Source of the DNA: Kutzneria buriramensis
GTDB taxonomy: Bacteria; Actinomycetota; Actinomycetes; Mycobacteriales; Pseudonocardiaceae
Reading direction: 5' to 3'
Assembly: GCF_043575855.1 (NCBI RefSeq)
Contig: NZ_CP144375.1
Location: 1,302,001 to 1,366,000, forward strand
Length of the DNA stretch: 64,000 nt
In this document: in pieces, positions 16,471 through 24,475 of the stretch
How positions within the stretch are numbered: position 1 is the first letter of the stretch
How the letters are laid out: each line of letters opens with the position of its first letter
Notes under the pieces: generated by a model
Told to the model about the DNA's origin: nothing
Seen by the model: only the letters and a program-made list of their open reading frames with translations
Database searches by the model: none
Translations under genes and position numbers: made by a program

Positions 16471-17325
16471 ATGGATCTCGAACTGCGTCAGCTGCGCTGC
16501 CTGGTCGCGATCGTCGACACGGGCACGTTCACCGACGCCGCCATCGAGCTGGGCGTGTCCCAGGCGGCGGTGTCACGGACGCTGTCCGCGCTGGAACGCG
16601 TGCTCGGCGTCCGGCTCCTGCACCGCACCAGCCGGTCCGTCACGCCGACCACCGCCGGCGTGCAGGTCCTGGCGCGGGCCCGCCAACTGCTGGCCGAGGC
16701 CGACAATCTCGTGCGCGAGGCGACGACCGGCCACACCCGGCTGCGGATCGGGCACGCCTGGTCGGCCGTCGGCCGGCACACCGCCGAGTTCCAGCGCCGA
16801 TGGGTGGCGCGCCACCCCGGCGTCGAACTCATGCTCGTCCGTACGAACACCCCGACCGGCGGCCTCGCCGAAGGCCTGTGCGACCTGGCCATCGTGCGGG
16901 CCGCCATCGACCACCAGCGCTATGCGCACGCCACCGTCGGCAGCGAGCCCCGCTACTGCGTGATGGCCGCCGACGATCCGTGGGCGCGGCGGCGATCCAT
17001 CACCCTCGCCGAGATCAGCGAGCGGCTCCTGGTGTTCGACCGCCGTACCGGCACCACCACCGCCGAGCTCTGGCCGCCGGACCGCCGTCCGAAGCTCGAG
17101 CACACCAACGACATCGACGACTGGCTCGCCGCCATTGCCACCGGACGGTGTGTCGGCGTCACACCGGAGTCGACCGTCGCCCAGTACCGGCGCGACGGGA
17201 TCGTCTACCGCCGGGTCCGGGACGCTCCGCCGGTGCCCGTGCACCTGGTCTGGCGGAGCCACGACCCCCACCCGGCGACCCACGCCGCGATCGCCCTGCT
17301 GACGGAGCTGTACCAGGGCGAATGA
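16471..17325 (+). CDS. LysR-family transcriptional regulator
   Basis: A protein of 284 residues. The ATG at 16471 (MDLELRQLRCLVAIVDTGTF) is the canonical LysR start; in-frame codons from 16438 are ignored because they overlap the operator. The N-terminal wHTH has TDAAIELGVSQAAVSRTLSALE. The effector domain begins near residue 90 (LRIGHAWSAVGRHT). Divergent from the EamA exporter, which it probably controls in response to the exported compound. The stop codon lies at the outer edge of the hairpin element that follows. Confidence 0.93.
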   Translation: MDLELRQLRCLVAIVDTGTFTDAAIELGVSQAAVSRTLSALERVLGVRLLHRTSRSVTPTTAGVQVLARARQLLAEADNLVREATTGHTRLRIGHAWSAVGRHTAEFQRRWVARHPGVELMLVRTNTPTGGLAEGLCDLAIVRAAIDHQRYAHATVGSEPRYCVMAADDPWARRRSITLAEISERLLVFDRRTGTTTAELWPPDRRPKLEHTNDIDDWLAAIATGRCVGVTPESTVAQYRRDGIVYRRVRDAPPVPVHLVWRSHDPHPATHAAIALLTELYQGE

Positions 17326-17444
17326 GCAGCCCCCGAATCAATCCAACCAGATGGGGCTGACATTTCGGGGAACGGCGAGGTCCGGCGACCGGCGCGAACC
17401 GGAATTGTCAGACCGCCGTGGTTGGATTGATTCGGGGGCTGCTC
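17324..17444. mobile_element. MITE-like hairpin with 26 bp perfect terminal inverted repeats
   Basis: Arms 17324-17349 and 17419-17444 are exact reverse complements over 26 bases, and mismatches begin immediately on both sides. A further near-complementary pair (around CTGACA at 17357-17362 and TGTCAG at 17406-17411) continues the stem inside. The whole 121 bp could fold into one long hairpin. It starts inside the LysR stop codon. No open frame is present, and no clear target duplication was found. A strong bidirectional terminator is the alternative reading. Confidence 0.6.
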
Positions 17445-17510
17445 TGACGGCCCCGCCGATGACGAGGGACCACCACGACGGGCCGACCGGTGACGACGCC
17501 GCCGGGTCGC

Positions 17511-17680
17511 CGGAGTCAGTGGACGGGCAGGAACGACCACAGCCCGCACGCCAGCAAAACGGCAGGCCGACCTGTCGCCAGAGTCAGTGGGGCGGCAGGC
17601 AGGACCACAGCCCGCACACCGGCCGGGCCACCGGAGTCAGTGAGCCGGTAGGAGCGACCACTACCCACACGCCGGCAGCG
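17511..17680. repeat. Three degenerate tandem repeats (~53-68 bp)
   Basis: Units begin at GAGTCAGTG 17513, 17581 and 17634. Each continues with CGG-rich sequence, then GACCAC and CCC-CAC-CC. The spacing is irregular and the units differ at many sites. They lie at and just beyond the 3' end of the hypothetical gene on the minus strand. No gene is evident in 17445-17680 otherwise. Confidence 0.55.
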
Positions 17681-18085
17681 TCACCAAGAGCCGCATACCG
17701 ACGAAGCCGAGCGGGCCGCGGACACCACGGCGCTCCACGGAGGCGGGCACTCCCCCGGCGCCGGGCGTTGAAGCCAGCGCCGCTCCCCTGCGTCCGGCGC
17801 CTCCGGCAGCGGAACCACCGCGCCGACGGGCAGCCAGCCGACCTGGATCCGTACGAGGTCCGCCCACGTGGCGGGGCGCATGGCGGTCCGGGCCTGGGTG
17901 ATGAAGATCCATTCCCGGTGGCGGCCGACGGACAGGATGATCGGGGCGCGCAGCAGGCAGCGGGTGAGGATGCCGTTGACCTCGGCGGCGAAGCCGGCAC
18001 GCATGATCAGGGCGTCCGCGGTGTGGCCGACGGTGATGTGGTCGGCGGGGAAGGTCTCGAAACGGGTGTTGGCGACGGCTGTCAT
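17681..18085 (-). CDS. Hypothetical protein
   Basis: A protein of 134 residues, with ATG at 18085 preceded by GGGAGAGG at a good distance. It begins MTAVANTRFETFPADHITVG, and its middle contains APIILSVGRHREWIFITQAR and WADLVRIQVGWLPVGAVVPL, a mixed alpha/beta profile with no signal peptide or membrane helix. I do not recognise the family, though it looks like the small proteins that accompany Prim-Pol or DNA-binding genes in Pseudonocardiaceae. The C-terminal ~30 residues are low in complexity (Ser/Ala/Cys) and run towards the tandem repeats, so the true 3' end may have been altered. No partner gene is adjacent. Confidence 0.5.
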   Translation of the reverse strand: MTAVANTRFETFPADHITVGHTADALIMRAGFAAEVNGILTRCLLRAPIILSVGRHREWIFITQARTAMRPATWADLVRIQVGWLPVGAVVPLPEAPDAGERRWLQRPAPGECPPPWSAVVSAARSASSVCGSW

Positions 18086-18343
18086 GGTGCCTCTCCCTGG
18101 ATACGGGGTTGGCCGCCGCGTTCGTCGAGGATGCGCGCGAAACGCGTGATCACCGAACGTCGCGCGGTAGCGCGACCGGGGACTTCACTGGAGCACTCCA
18201 ACGGGTGCAGGGCTTTTGTCGGACCGGCAAAAGGTAGGCGCGAGCGGCCGGGGCAGTCGAGACGAGCACAGCACTACTCGGGGAATCCCTGGAAACGCGT
18301 GGCACCGCGTGCCGAATCCCCACCCGTCCACAGTGGACGCCCA

Positions 18344-18400
18344 ATGCAGGGAAGGACGCCTTACCCTCGTTCAACGCGGGTAAGGCGTCCTTCCCTGCAT
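18344..18400. terminator. Strong bidirectional hairpin terminator, 23 bp stem
   Basis: Arms 18344-18366 and 18378-18400 are perfect reverse complements with an 11-base loop. Located 12 bases beyond the stop of the dienelactone hydrolase gene. It is preceded by a second small palindrome, GTCCAC-A-GTGGAC (18326-18338). The rest of 18086-18343 holds no gene I can support. Confidence 0.75.
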
Positions 18401-18411
18401 AAGGGTGCCCC

Positions 18412-19152
18412 CTAGCGGGTGCGCTCCAGCAGGGCGAAGAGGTTCTCCCAGTGGCGCTGCTCGCCGGCGGCGTTGTACGCGGCGGTGTCGGACATGGTGA
18501 AACCGTGCGCGGCGCCCTCGTAGACCTCGGACCGGTACGTCACGCCGGCCTCGTCCAGGGCGGCCTCCAGCACCTTGATCTGATCGGCGCTCATGGAGTG
18601 GTCGTTGTCGGCGTGTCCGAAGTAGACCTCGCCGGTGATCGAACCGACGGCCAGGTGGGGGCTGTCGGGCTGGTCGGTGGCCAGCCGGCCGCCGTGGAAC
18701 GAAGCGATGGCCTTGACGCGGGACGGCAGGGCCTCGATGACCTTCAGGGCATTGGTGCCGCCCATGCAGTACCCGGTGATCACGGCCGGCCCGGCCTCGA
18801 CACCGTCCTGGGCGTCGAGGAAGTTCAGGTACGAAACGGCATCACGGGTGATGGCGGCGGTGTCCAGGGCGGCGATCATCGGCATGATCTGCCCGAACAG
18901 GGCCTCGCGCTTGGCCGGGTCGTCCAGACCGGTCATGTCGAACAGCGGGGCCCGCCCACCGCGGTAGAGCAGGTTGGGCGCCAACACCGAGTACCCCCGC
19001 GCGGCGATGGTGTCGGCCATCTCCTCGATCCGCGGCCGCAGCCCGAACGCGTCCATGAACAGGAGCACGGCGGGACCGCCGCCATCGGGCACCACCAGGT
19101 AGGAATCGGCCACGCCGTCCTCGGTCGGCACGTCCACCATGCCCTTGCGCAT
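18412..19152 (-). CDS. Dienelactone hydrolase family protein
   Basis: A protein of 246 residues with the alpha/beta hydrolase fold of the DLH family. The nucleophile Cys is in GYCMGGTNAL. The acid is in the GHADNDHSM region and the His in EGAAHGFTM, giving the Cys-Asp-His triad in canonical order. Such enzymes open dienelactones or hydrolyse small esters in aromatic catabolism. No other catabolic gene is adjacent, so the substrate is unknown. A strong hairpin follows the stop. Cytoplasmic; no signal peptide. Confidence 0.92.
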   Translation of the reverse strand: MRKGMVDVPTEDGVADSYLVVPDGGGPAVLLFMDAFGLRPRIEEMADTIAARGYSVLAPNLLYRGGRAPLFDMTGLDDPAKREALFGQIMPMIAALDTAAITRDAVSYLNFLDAQDGVEAGPAVITGYCMGGTNALKVIEALPSRVKAIASFHGGRLATDQPDSPHLAVGSITGEVYFGHADNDHSMSADQIKVLEAALDEAGVTYRSEVYEGAAHGFTMSDTAAYNAAGEQRHWENLFALLERTR

Positions 19153-19222
19153 GTGCAGTCACTCCACTCGCGGTTCGGCTACACCGCGTGCCGGCCCGGC
19201 ACGCGGTGTCGTACCGCCAAAC

Positions 19223-19738
19223 CTACCCGCACAAACCGGCGAGCGGCCGCATGGCCACGTTGGGGCTGCCGGTGGCCGAGGTGACGGCGATGGACAGCGT
19301 GGCGTGGTACGCCTGCTCGCCGCTGAACCAGTCCTTCAGGTGCGGCGCCGGGTCGACCGAGCAGGCGTCGTCGCGGTAGTACATGCCGTCGGCGTCGGTG
19401 TTGGCGGTGAGGTAGCCGCGCGATTCGCCGGCGGCCGGACACCCGGGCTGCGCGGTGTAGACGTAGACCGCCGACGCGTCGGGATCGGTGGTGGCCCAGC
19501 CGATGACCTTCCACGTGCTGGTGCCGCCCGGCGGGACGACCGGCGCCGGGTCCTGTGTGATGTGCCCGTCGCCGTCCGGGAAGCGGGCGGTCAGCTTGAA
19601 CGTGCACGTGGTGTGGTTGATCAGCGTCGCGGTGACGCTGCGGCCGGGGGCGTGCCCCGCGGCCGACGCGGGTCCGGCGACAACGGCCAGCAGGCCCAGG
19701 GCCGCCGCCGCGCCGGCGACTAAACGCCGTCTGTGCAT
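19223..19738 (-). CDS. Secreted protein, possible aegerolysin-type beta-sandwich
   Basis: A protein of 171 residues from ATG 19738 (MHRRRLVAGAAAALG), with a signal peptide likely cleaved after AGPASA. The mature part is rich in beta-branched residues: VTATLINHTTCTFKLTARF, then VPPGGTSTWKVIGW and AVYVYTAQPGC. Four or more Cys may pair. The pattern of a Trp after a Gly-Gly turn and repeated Tyr strands reminds me of aegerolysin or ET79-like proteins, but this is weak. It could be an extracellular binding or membrane-active protein. A start 24 codons further upstream lacks a signal-like N-terminus. Confidence 0.6.
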   Translation of the reverse strand: MHRRRLVAGAAAALGLLAVVAGPASAAGHAPGRSVTATLINHTTCTFKLTARFPDGDGHITQDPAPVVPPGGTSTWKVIGWATTDPDASAVYVYTAQPGCPAAGESRGYLTANTDADGMYYRDDACSVDPAPHLKDWFSGEQAYHATLSIAVTSATGSPNVAMRPLAGLCG

Positions 19739-19806
19739 GGAGAAACTGCCTCTCGCGAGAACGAAGATGATCGCGCGGATCCTAAGGACGACCCCCGGAC
19801 CTGGGA

Positions 19807-20787
19807 TCATCCGGCGAGTAGCACCTTGCCGATCGCACGGCCGTTCTCGGCCATTTCGTGCGCGGCGGCGATCTCGGCGAGCGGAAGGCGAGCGGCGATC
19901 GGATGCGTGAGGACGTCGTCGGCGAGCAGCCGGTTGACGTGCTCGGCGGCGGCCCGCAAAGCGTGCGGGGGCATGGAAAACACCCGAACCAGCCGAATGG
20001 TGACGCCGCGGCGCATCAGGGCATAGAACGGAAGCGTCGGCTCGGGCACGGCGTCGGAGCCATACCCGGCGATCGTCCCGTTTGGGGCGATCACGGCCGC
20101 TGTCAACGGAAGATTCGCCCCGAAAGCGACATCCACGACCCTGTCGACGCCGCCTCCGGACAGCGCGACGAGGTCCGCGGCGGCATCGGGCCGGCGGTAG
20201 TCGACGACCTCGTCGGCACCCGCCGCCAGCGCCGCCGCCTGCTTCTCGGGCGTGCTCGCGGTGGCCAATACCGTTGCGCCGCCGTGCTTCGCGAGCTCGA
20301 TGGCGTAGTGCGCGACGGCCCCGGCGCCACCGGTCACCAGAACGGTCTTTCCGGCAACCGGACCGTCACCAAAGACTGCCCGATGGGCCGTCAGGGCCGG
20401 CACGCCCAGACACGCACCGGCCTCGAACGACGTACCGTCCGGCAGCGGAACCGCACGATCCGCCGGCACCACAACGTATTCGGCGGCGGTCCCCCACGGC
20501 CGCCCGTGATTGGCGGAGTGCACCCAGACCCGGGTGCCCAGACGGGCAGTCGGCACCCGCGGGCCGACCCGGTCGACGACGCCGGCCCCGTCGTCGCCGG
20601 GCACGACGCGAGGCCCGATCATGGACCGCCCGCCGGCGCCGGCGCGCCGCTTCACGTCGGCGGGATTGACGCCGGCGGCGTGCAGCCGCACCCGCACCTC
20701 GCCGATCCCCGGCTCCGGATCGGGCAGTTCCCCCACTTCGAGGACGTCGGCGGCGGGGCCGGTCCGGTCGTACCAAGCGGCTCTCAT
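19807..20787 (-). CDS. NADPH:quinone oxidoreductase, zinc-independent MDR family
   Basis: A protein of 326 residues. The GroES-like N-terminal half (VRVRLHAAGVNPADVKRRAG) is followed by a Rossmann fold with VLVTGGAGAVAHYAIELAKH. No zinc-binding Cys pattern is visible, matching QOR-type enzymes. It would reduce quinones or enones with NADPH in the cytoplasm. The start overlaps the stop of the alpha/beta hydrolase gene in ATGA, so the two are one operon. A second MDR enzyme lies at 22637-23551, beyond the LysR gene. Confidence 0.92.
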   Translation of the reverse strand: MRAAWYDRTGPAADVLEVGELPDPEPGIGEVRVRLHAAGVNPADVKRRAGAGGRSMIGPRVVPGDDGAGVVDRVGPRVPTARLGTRVWVHSANHGRPWGTAAEYVVVPADRAVPLPDGTSFEAGACLGVPALTAHRAVFGDGPVAGKTVLVTGGAGAVAHYAIELAKHGGATVLATASTPEKQAAALAAGADEVVDYRRPDAAADLVALSGGGVDRVVDVAFGANLPLTAAVIAPNGTIAGYGSDAVPEPTLPFYALMRRGVTIRLVRVFSMPPHALRAAAEHVNRLLADDVLTHPIAARLPLAEIAAAHEMAENGRAIGKVLLAG

Positions 20788-21641
20788 CCCAGGAACTCCG
20801 CAAGCGCCGCGGCGACCAGCTCCGGCCGTTCCAGCGTCTGCATGTGCGGTGTGCCGGGCAGTTCCCGGTACACGGCACCGGGAATCCGTGACGCGACGCC
20901 GCGCATGATCTCCGGCGTGGTGGAGGCGTCGGCCTCGCCGGCGAGCACCAGGGTGGGGATCCCGGCGAGTTTCCCCTGCACGTCAAGGCCCTTGAACGCA
21001 CGCCAGCCGGCGGCCCAGTCGGTCGGGTTGCCGTCGATGACCCGCTGCCGCGCGTACTGGACGCTCGAGCTGTTGACGGCCAACGCATTCGCGGTGAACC
21101 ACCGCGTCAGCGACGGGGCGACCTGCGCGGCCATGCCGTCGACCTCGCCGGACAGCGCCCGCCCTTCGAAAGCGTCGAACGGATGATCAGTCGTGGCCAG
21201 CAGCGCGAGCGACACGAAGCGTTCTGGCGCGAGGACCGCGGCGGACTGCGCGATGCCGCCGCCGAAGGACAAGCCGACGACGTGGGCCCGCTGCACGCCG
21301 ATCCCGTCGAGGACACCGAGCAGGTCGCGCGCGGTGTCGTCCATTGTGTACGGACTCGGCGACCCGACGGCGGCCCCGTGCCCGCGAATGTCGTACGCAT
21401 AGACGCGGCGGCCGTCGGCGAGGGCGTCCATCACGGGCTCCCACATCCGCCAGTCCAGGCCAAGGGCGTGCACGAGCAGCACGGCCGGTCCGGTGTCGCC
21501 GCGTTGGGCGACGACGGTGTCGTGGTCGGCGAGCCGCAGCCGGCGGAGGTTGTTGTCGACCAGCCGCGGGAAGCCGGTGTCCAGTGAGAGTCGTTCGGCC
21601 ATGCCTCGCACTCGGGCCTGGGCCAATGGTGTGGCGGTCAT
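20784..21641 (-). CDS. Alpha/beta hydrolase
   Basis: A protein of about 285 residues from ATG 21641; an alternative ATG at 21683 would overlap the inverted repeat at 21671-21683, so I prefer the later one. Oxyanion region HALGLDWRMW, nucleophile elbow VGLSFGGG with Ser, a downstream Asp in LAGEADAS, and His in PGTPHMQ. Relatives include 3-oxoadipate enol-lactonase (PcaD-like). ATGA coupling to the quinone reductase suggests joint action on a carbonyl or lactone substrate. Cytoplasmic. Confidence 0.88.
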   Translation of the reverse strand: MTATPLAQARVRGMAERLSLDTGFPRLVDNNLRRLRLADHDTVVAQRGDTGPAVLLVHALGLDWRMWEPVMDALADGRRVYAYDIRGHGAAVGSPSPYTMDDTARDLLGVLDGIGVQRAHVVGLSFGGGIAQSAAVLAPERFVSLALLATTDHPFDAFEGRALSGEVDGMAAQVAPSLTRWFTANALAVNSSSVQYARQRVIDGNPTDWAAGWRAFKGLDVQGKLAGIPTLVLAGEADASTTPEIMRGVASRIPGAVYRELPGTPHMQTLERPELVAAALAEFLG

Positions 21642-21670
21642 GTCACCACGATCGTCCGGACGGTGGTCAG

Positions 21671-21683
21671 ATGTCCAAGACAT
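21671..21683. promoter_or_regulatory. Inverted repeat upstream of the hydrolase/reductase pair
   Basis: ATGTC-CAA-GACAT is a perfect 5+5 dyad in the short gap between the LysR stop and the preferred hydrolase start. It could be an operator for the pair. Confidence 0.3.
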
Positions 21684-21697
21684 GATCGAGCTGACGG

Positions 21698-22609
21698 TCA
21701 GTCGCCGGAGATATCACCGTCGACCGCGAGGTCCGGGTGCCCGACCATGAAGTCGATCAACGCGGCCAGCGCCGGGGCCGGCCGCCGGTTGGCCGACCAC
21801 GCCAGCGCGGGCGTCCACACCGGCGCCGGCTCGAGCTCGACCACCTGCACCGCCGGGCCCGGCGCCCGGGCCACCGACCGCGGCATGATCGCCGCCGCCA
21901 GGCCGACGCCCACCAGGGCGCGGGCCGTGCTGTAGTCCCGGGTCTCGAACCGCACCCGGGGCTCCGCGCCGGCCGCCGCCAGCGCGCCGGCGATGATGTC
22001 CCCGACCGCGGACCCCGGTGGGTACTTGATCAGGTCGACGCCGTCCAGCTCGGCGACGTCGATGCCGCGCCGGTCGGCCAGCTCCGTGTGCAGGCCCGTG
22101 ACCAGCACCATCGGCTCCGCGCCGAGCGGATGGGACACCACGCCGCGGTCGCCGGGCGGCGGCGGGGCCGCCAGCGTCACCACGTCCAGCCGGCCGGCGT
22201 GCAGCCCGGCCAGCATCTCGTGGGTGTTCTGCTCCTGGAGTTCGATCTCCACCGCCGGGTACGTGCTGGAGAACGCCGCGAACACCAGCGCCAGCCGGGC
22301 CGTCAGGCCGCGGGCCGCGCCGAGCCGGATCCGGCCGCGCACGCCGCCGGCCCAGCCGAGCATCTCCTGCTCGACCGCGACCAGGTCGGACAGGATGCGC
22401 TCGGCGTGGCCGAGCAGGGCGGCCCCGGCCGGCGTGAGCTCGACCTTGTGGTTGTTGCGCTCGAACAGGTCCAGCCCGAGCTGCCGCTCCAGCTTGCGGA
22501 TCTGCTGGGACAGCGCCGGCTGCGCGATCCGCAGCGCCTCGGCGGCCCGGGTGAAGTGCAGTTCCCGGGCCACCGCCTGGAAGTACTCCAGCTGACGCGA
22601 ACTGATCAT
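21698..22609 (-). CDS. LysR-family transcriptional regulator
   Basis: A protein of 303 residues. Start MISSRQLEYFQAVARELHFT with the wHTH TRAAEALRIAQPALSQQIRK. The effector domain opens with RGRIRLGAARGLTARL. The gene lies upstream of, and on the same strand as, the hydrolase/quinone reductase pair, and downstream of another MDR oxidoreductase. It may regulate either side. No divergent partner gene is present, which is less usual for the family. Confidence 0.93.
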   Translation of the reverse strand: MISSRQLEYFQAVARELHFTRAAEALRIAQPALSQQIRKLERQLGLDLFERNNHKVELTPAGAALLGHAERILSDLVAVEQEMLGWAGGVRGRIRLGAARGLTARLALVFAAFSSTYPAVEIELQEQNTHEMLAGLHAGRLDVVTLAAPPPPGDRGVVSHPLGAEPMVLVTGLHTELADRRGIDVAELDGVDLIKYPPGSAVGDIIAGALAAAGAEPRVRFETRDYSTARALVGVGLAAAIMPRSVARAPGPAVQVVELEPAPVWTPALAWSANRRPAPALAALIDFMVGHPDLAVDGDISGD

Positions 22610-22636
22610 AAGCGCAGTGTCTCACCAGGGCCCTGG

Positions 22637-23551
22637 TCAGATCACCAGCACCAGCTTGCCCCGCACGTGCCCGGCCTCGCTCTCGTCCTGCGCCTTCGCG
22701 GCCTCGTCCAGCGGATAGGTCGTCACCGGCAGCGTCAGCTTCCCCGCCGCGGCCAGCGCCACACCCTCCGCCAGGGCGCCCGGCACCTGCTCGTCCGCGC
22801 TGCCGGAACTGAAGCGCACCCCCAGCTCACCCGCCTGGCCGTCGGCGATGGTGATCACCCGTTCGGTACCGCCAGTCAACTCGATCAGGTCGGGCAGCGC
22901 CCCGCGGCCGGCGGTGTCCAACGCGGCGTCGATACGGGCGATGGCGTCCACGCGGTCGATCATGCCGTCGCCGTAGAGCACTGGAGTGACGCCGAGCGAC
23001 CGCAGGTACTCGTGGTTCGACAGGCCGGCGGTCCCGATCACGGTCAGCCCCCGACCGACGGCGATCTGAGCGGCGACGCTGCCGACGGTGCCGGCCGCGC
23101 CGTTGATCAGCAGCACCTCGCCGGCGACCAGGTTGAGCAGCGCCAACGCGCGGTACGCGGTGGTGACGCCGGTGTTCAGAGCCGCGGCGTCCGCCCACGA
23201 CAGCCCGGCCGGCTTGGCGACCAGGTTGTGAGCCGACGCCAGCGCCACCTCGGCGTACGAGCCGGAGGCCGCGCCGAGCACCTCGTCACCGACGGCGAAC
23301 TCGGTCACCTCGGGGCCGACGGCGTCGACCACACCGGCGACGTCCGAGCCCGGCACGGCCGGGAACGAGGCCGGCATCGACGGCCCGAACAGGCCCCGGC
23401 GCACCTTCCAGTCGAACGGGTTGACCCCGGCCGCCCGCACGGCCAGCCGCACCTGCCCGCGCCCCGGCTCGGGCACGGCGCGCTTCCCCAGCGTGAGCAC
23501 CGAGGAGTCGCCGTGCTCGCGGTACTCGACGGCTCGATACGTGTTCGACAT
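22637..23551 (-). CDS. NADP-dependent oxidoreductase (MDR family)
   Basis: A protein of 304 residues from ATG 23551, with GGAAGGA nine bases upstream; the frame is open much further but that part is antisense to the XRE-SARP gene. N-terminal GroES-like fold (VRLAVRAAGVNPFDWKVRRG), then GEVLLINGAAGTVGSVAAQI for NADP binding. It is shorter than average (~310-340). No catalytic zinc ligands. Likely cytoplasmic quinone or enoyl reductase. Divergent from the truncated XRE-SARP gene. Confidence 0.9.
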   Translation of the reverse strand: MSNTYRAVEYREHGDSSVLTLGKRAVPEPGRGQVRLAVRAAGVNPFDWKVRRGLFGPSMPASFPAVPGSDVAGVVDAVGPEVTEFAVGDEVLGAASGSYAEVALASAHNLVAKPAGLSWADAAALNTGVTTAYRALALLNLVAGEVLLINGAAGTVGSVAAQIAVGRGLTVIGTAGLSNHEYLRSLGVTPVLYGDGMIDRVDAIARIDAALDTAGRGALPDLIELTGGTERVITIADGQAGELGVRFSSGSADEQVPGALAEGVALAAAGKLTLPVTTYPLDEAAKAQDESEAGHVRGKLVLVI

Positions 23552-23710
23552 CGACGTTTGTCCTTCCAGTGAGCCCTGCCGATGCCAACCCTGCCGTCCC
23601 CGGCGCTGTTCCGCCATTGTTCGGACTTTGTCGTTCGACGAGGTCATGCCGACACTGAACTTGCCGCCAGGCACTACTGCTTTCTCCAGTCGCACCGAGC
23701 TAGGGGAGGC

Positions 23711-24475
23711 ATGGTGGCACTGGACGACGGACAGTTCGGCGATTCGCTGCGCACACAGCGGCAGACCGCGGGACTGACGCAGCGAGAACTCGCTGTGCGC
23801 GCCGGGGTGAGCGTACGGGCGGTCCGCTACTGGGAGAACGGGCACATCAACACGCCGCGGATGGCGTCGCGGCAGCTGATCCAACGGGTGCTGGACGGCG
23901 CACCGCCGCGCGCCTGCGACCGGGTGCGGATCGGCGTGCTGGGGCCGCTGGTCGTGCACGGCCGCAGCCGCGAGCTGGGCCTGTTGCGGCCGAAGGCGGC
24001 GGCGTTGTTCGCGCTGGTCGCGATCCAGCCGAACAACGAGGTGAGCCGGGACGAGATCGTGGACGTGCTGTGGGACGGCCGGCCGCCGTCCTCACACGTT
24101 CGGCTGATTCGCGGGCACGGCGACGCGGTCCGCCGGATGCTGGGGCCGACCGTCGACCTGGTCTCGGTCGGCCGCGGCGGCTACCGGCTGCGGGTCGAGC
24201 GGGACCAGATCGACGTGCTGGAGTTCACCGCGCTGGCCGGCCGCGCCGCGGCGGCGTACAGCATGGGCGACGTGACCAGGGCGTTCGAGCTGTACGCGGC
24301 GAGCCTCGCCTGCTGGCGCGGCTCGCCGCTGGTCGGCTTCGACCGCAGGCTGCGTGATCACCCGGCGACCGTCGCGCTGACGGCGCGCTACCGGGCGGCG
24401 GAAAGCGTGCTCAGCTCCCGCACGGTGGTTGGTATGCAATATTCGGGAAGTACTCCGCCCACTCTGCCGGCGTGA
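23711..24475 (+). CDS. XRE-SARP transcriptional regulator, C-terminally truncated
   Basis: A protein of 254 residues. Starts ATG 23711 or GTG 23714 after GGGGAGG. Residues ~5-60 form an XRE-type HTH (LRTQRQTAGLTQRELAVRAG, RAVRYWENGH). Residues ~75-165 form an OmpR-like winged helix of SARP type (GVLGPLVVHGRS, VDVLWDGRPP, VGRGGYRLRV). The bacterial transcriptional activation domain starts (LAGRAAAAYSMGDVTRAFEL) but breaks off after about 70 residues. The last ~18 residues are antisense to the WD40 gene, whose 3' end it overlaps by 65 bases. The gene is therefore probably a remnant or a very short activator. Confidence 0.75.
   Translation: MVALDDGQFGDSLRTQRQTAGLTQRELAVRAGVSVRAVRYWENGHINTPRMASRQLIQRVLDGAPPRACDRVRIGVLGPLVVHGRSRELGLLRPKAAALFALVAIQPNNEVSRDEIVDVLWDGRPPSSHVRLIRGHGDAVRRMLGPTVDLVSVGRGGYRLRVERDQIDVLEFTALAGRAAAAYSMGDVTRAFELYAASLACWRGSPLVGFDRRLRDHPATVALTARYRAAESVLSSRTVVGMQYSGSTPPTLPA

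Noticed and set aside
17513..17680. Possible CRISPR array
   Set aside because: Repeats are degenerate, longer than CRISPR repeats, unevenly spaced, and no cas gene is present.
18150..18374. Minus-strand frame starting MNEGKASFPALG
   Set aside because: It is formed largely by the arm of the terminator hairpin at 18344-18400, lacks a ribosome site, and has no domain-like composition.
22637..23959. 440-codon version of the MDR oxidoreductase
   Set aside because: The extra N-terminal 136 codons are antisense to the XRE-SARP gene, and the MDR fold begins at 23551 next to a ribosome site.
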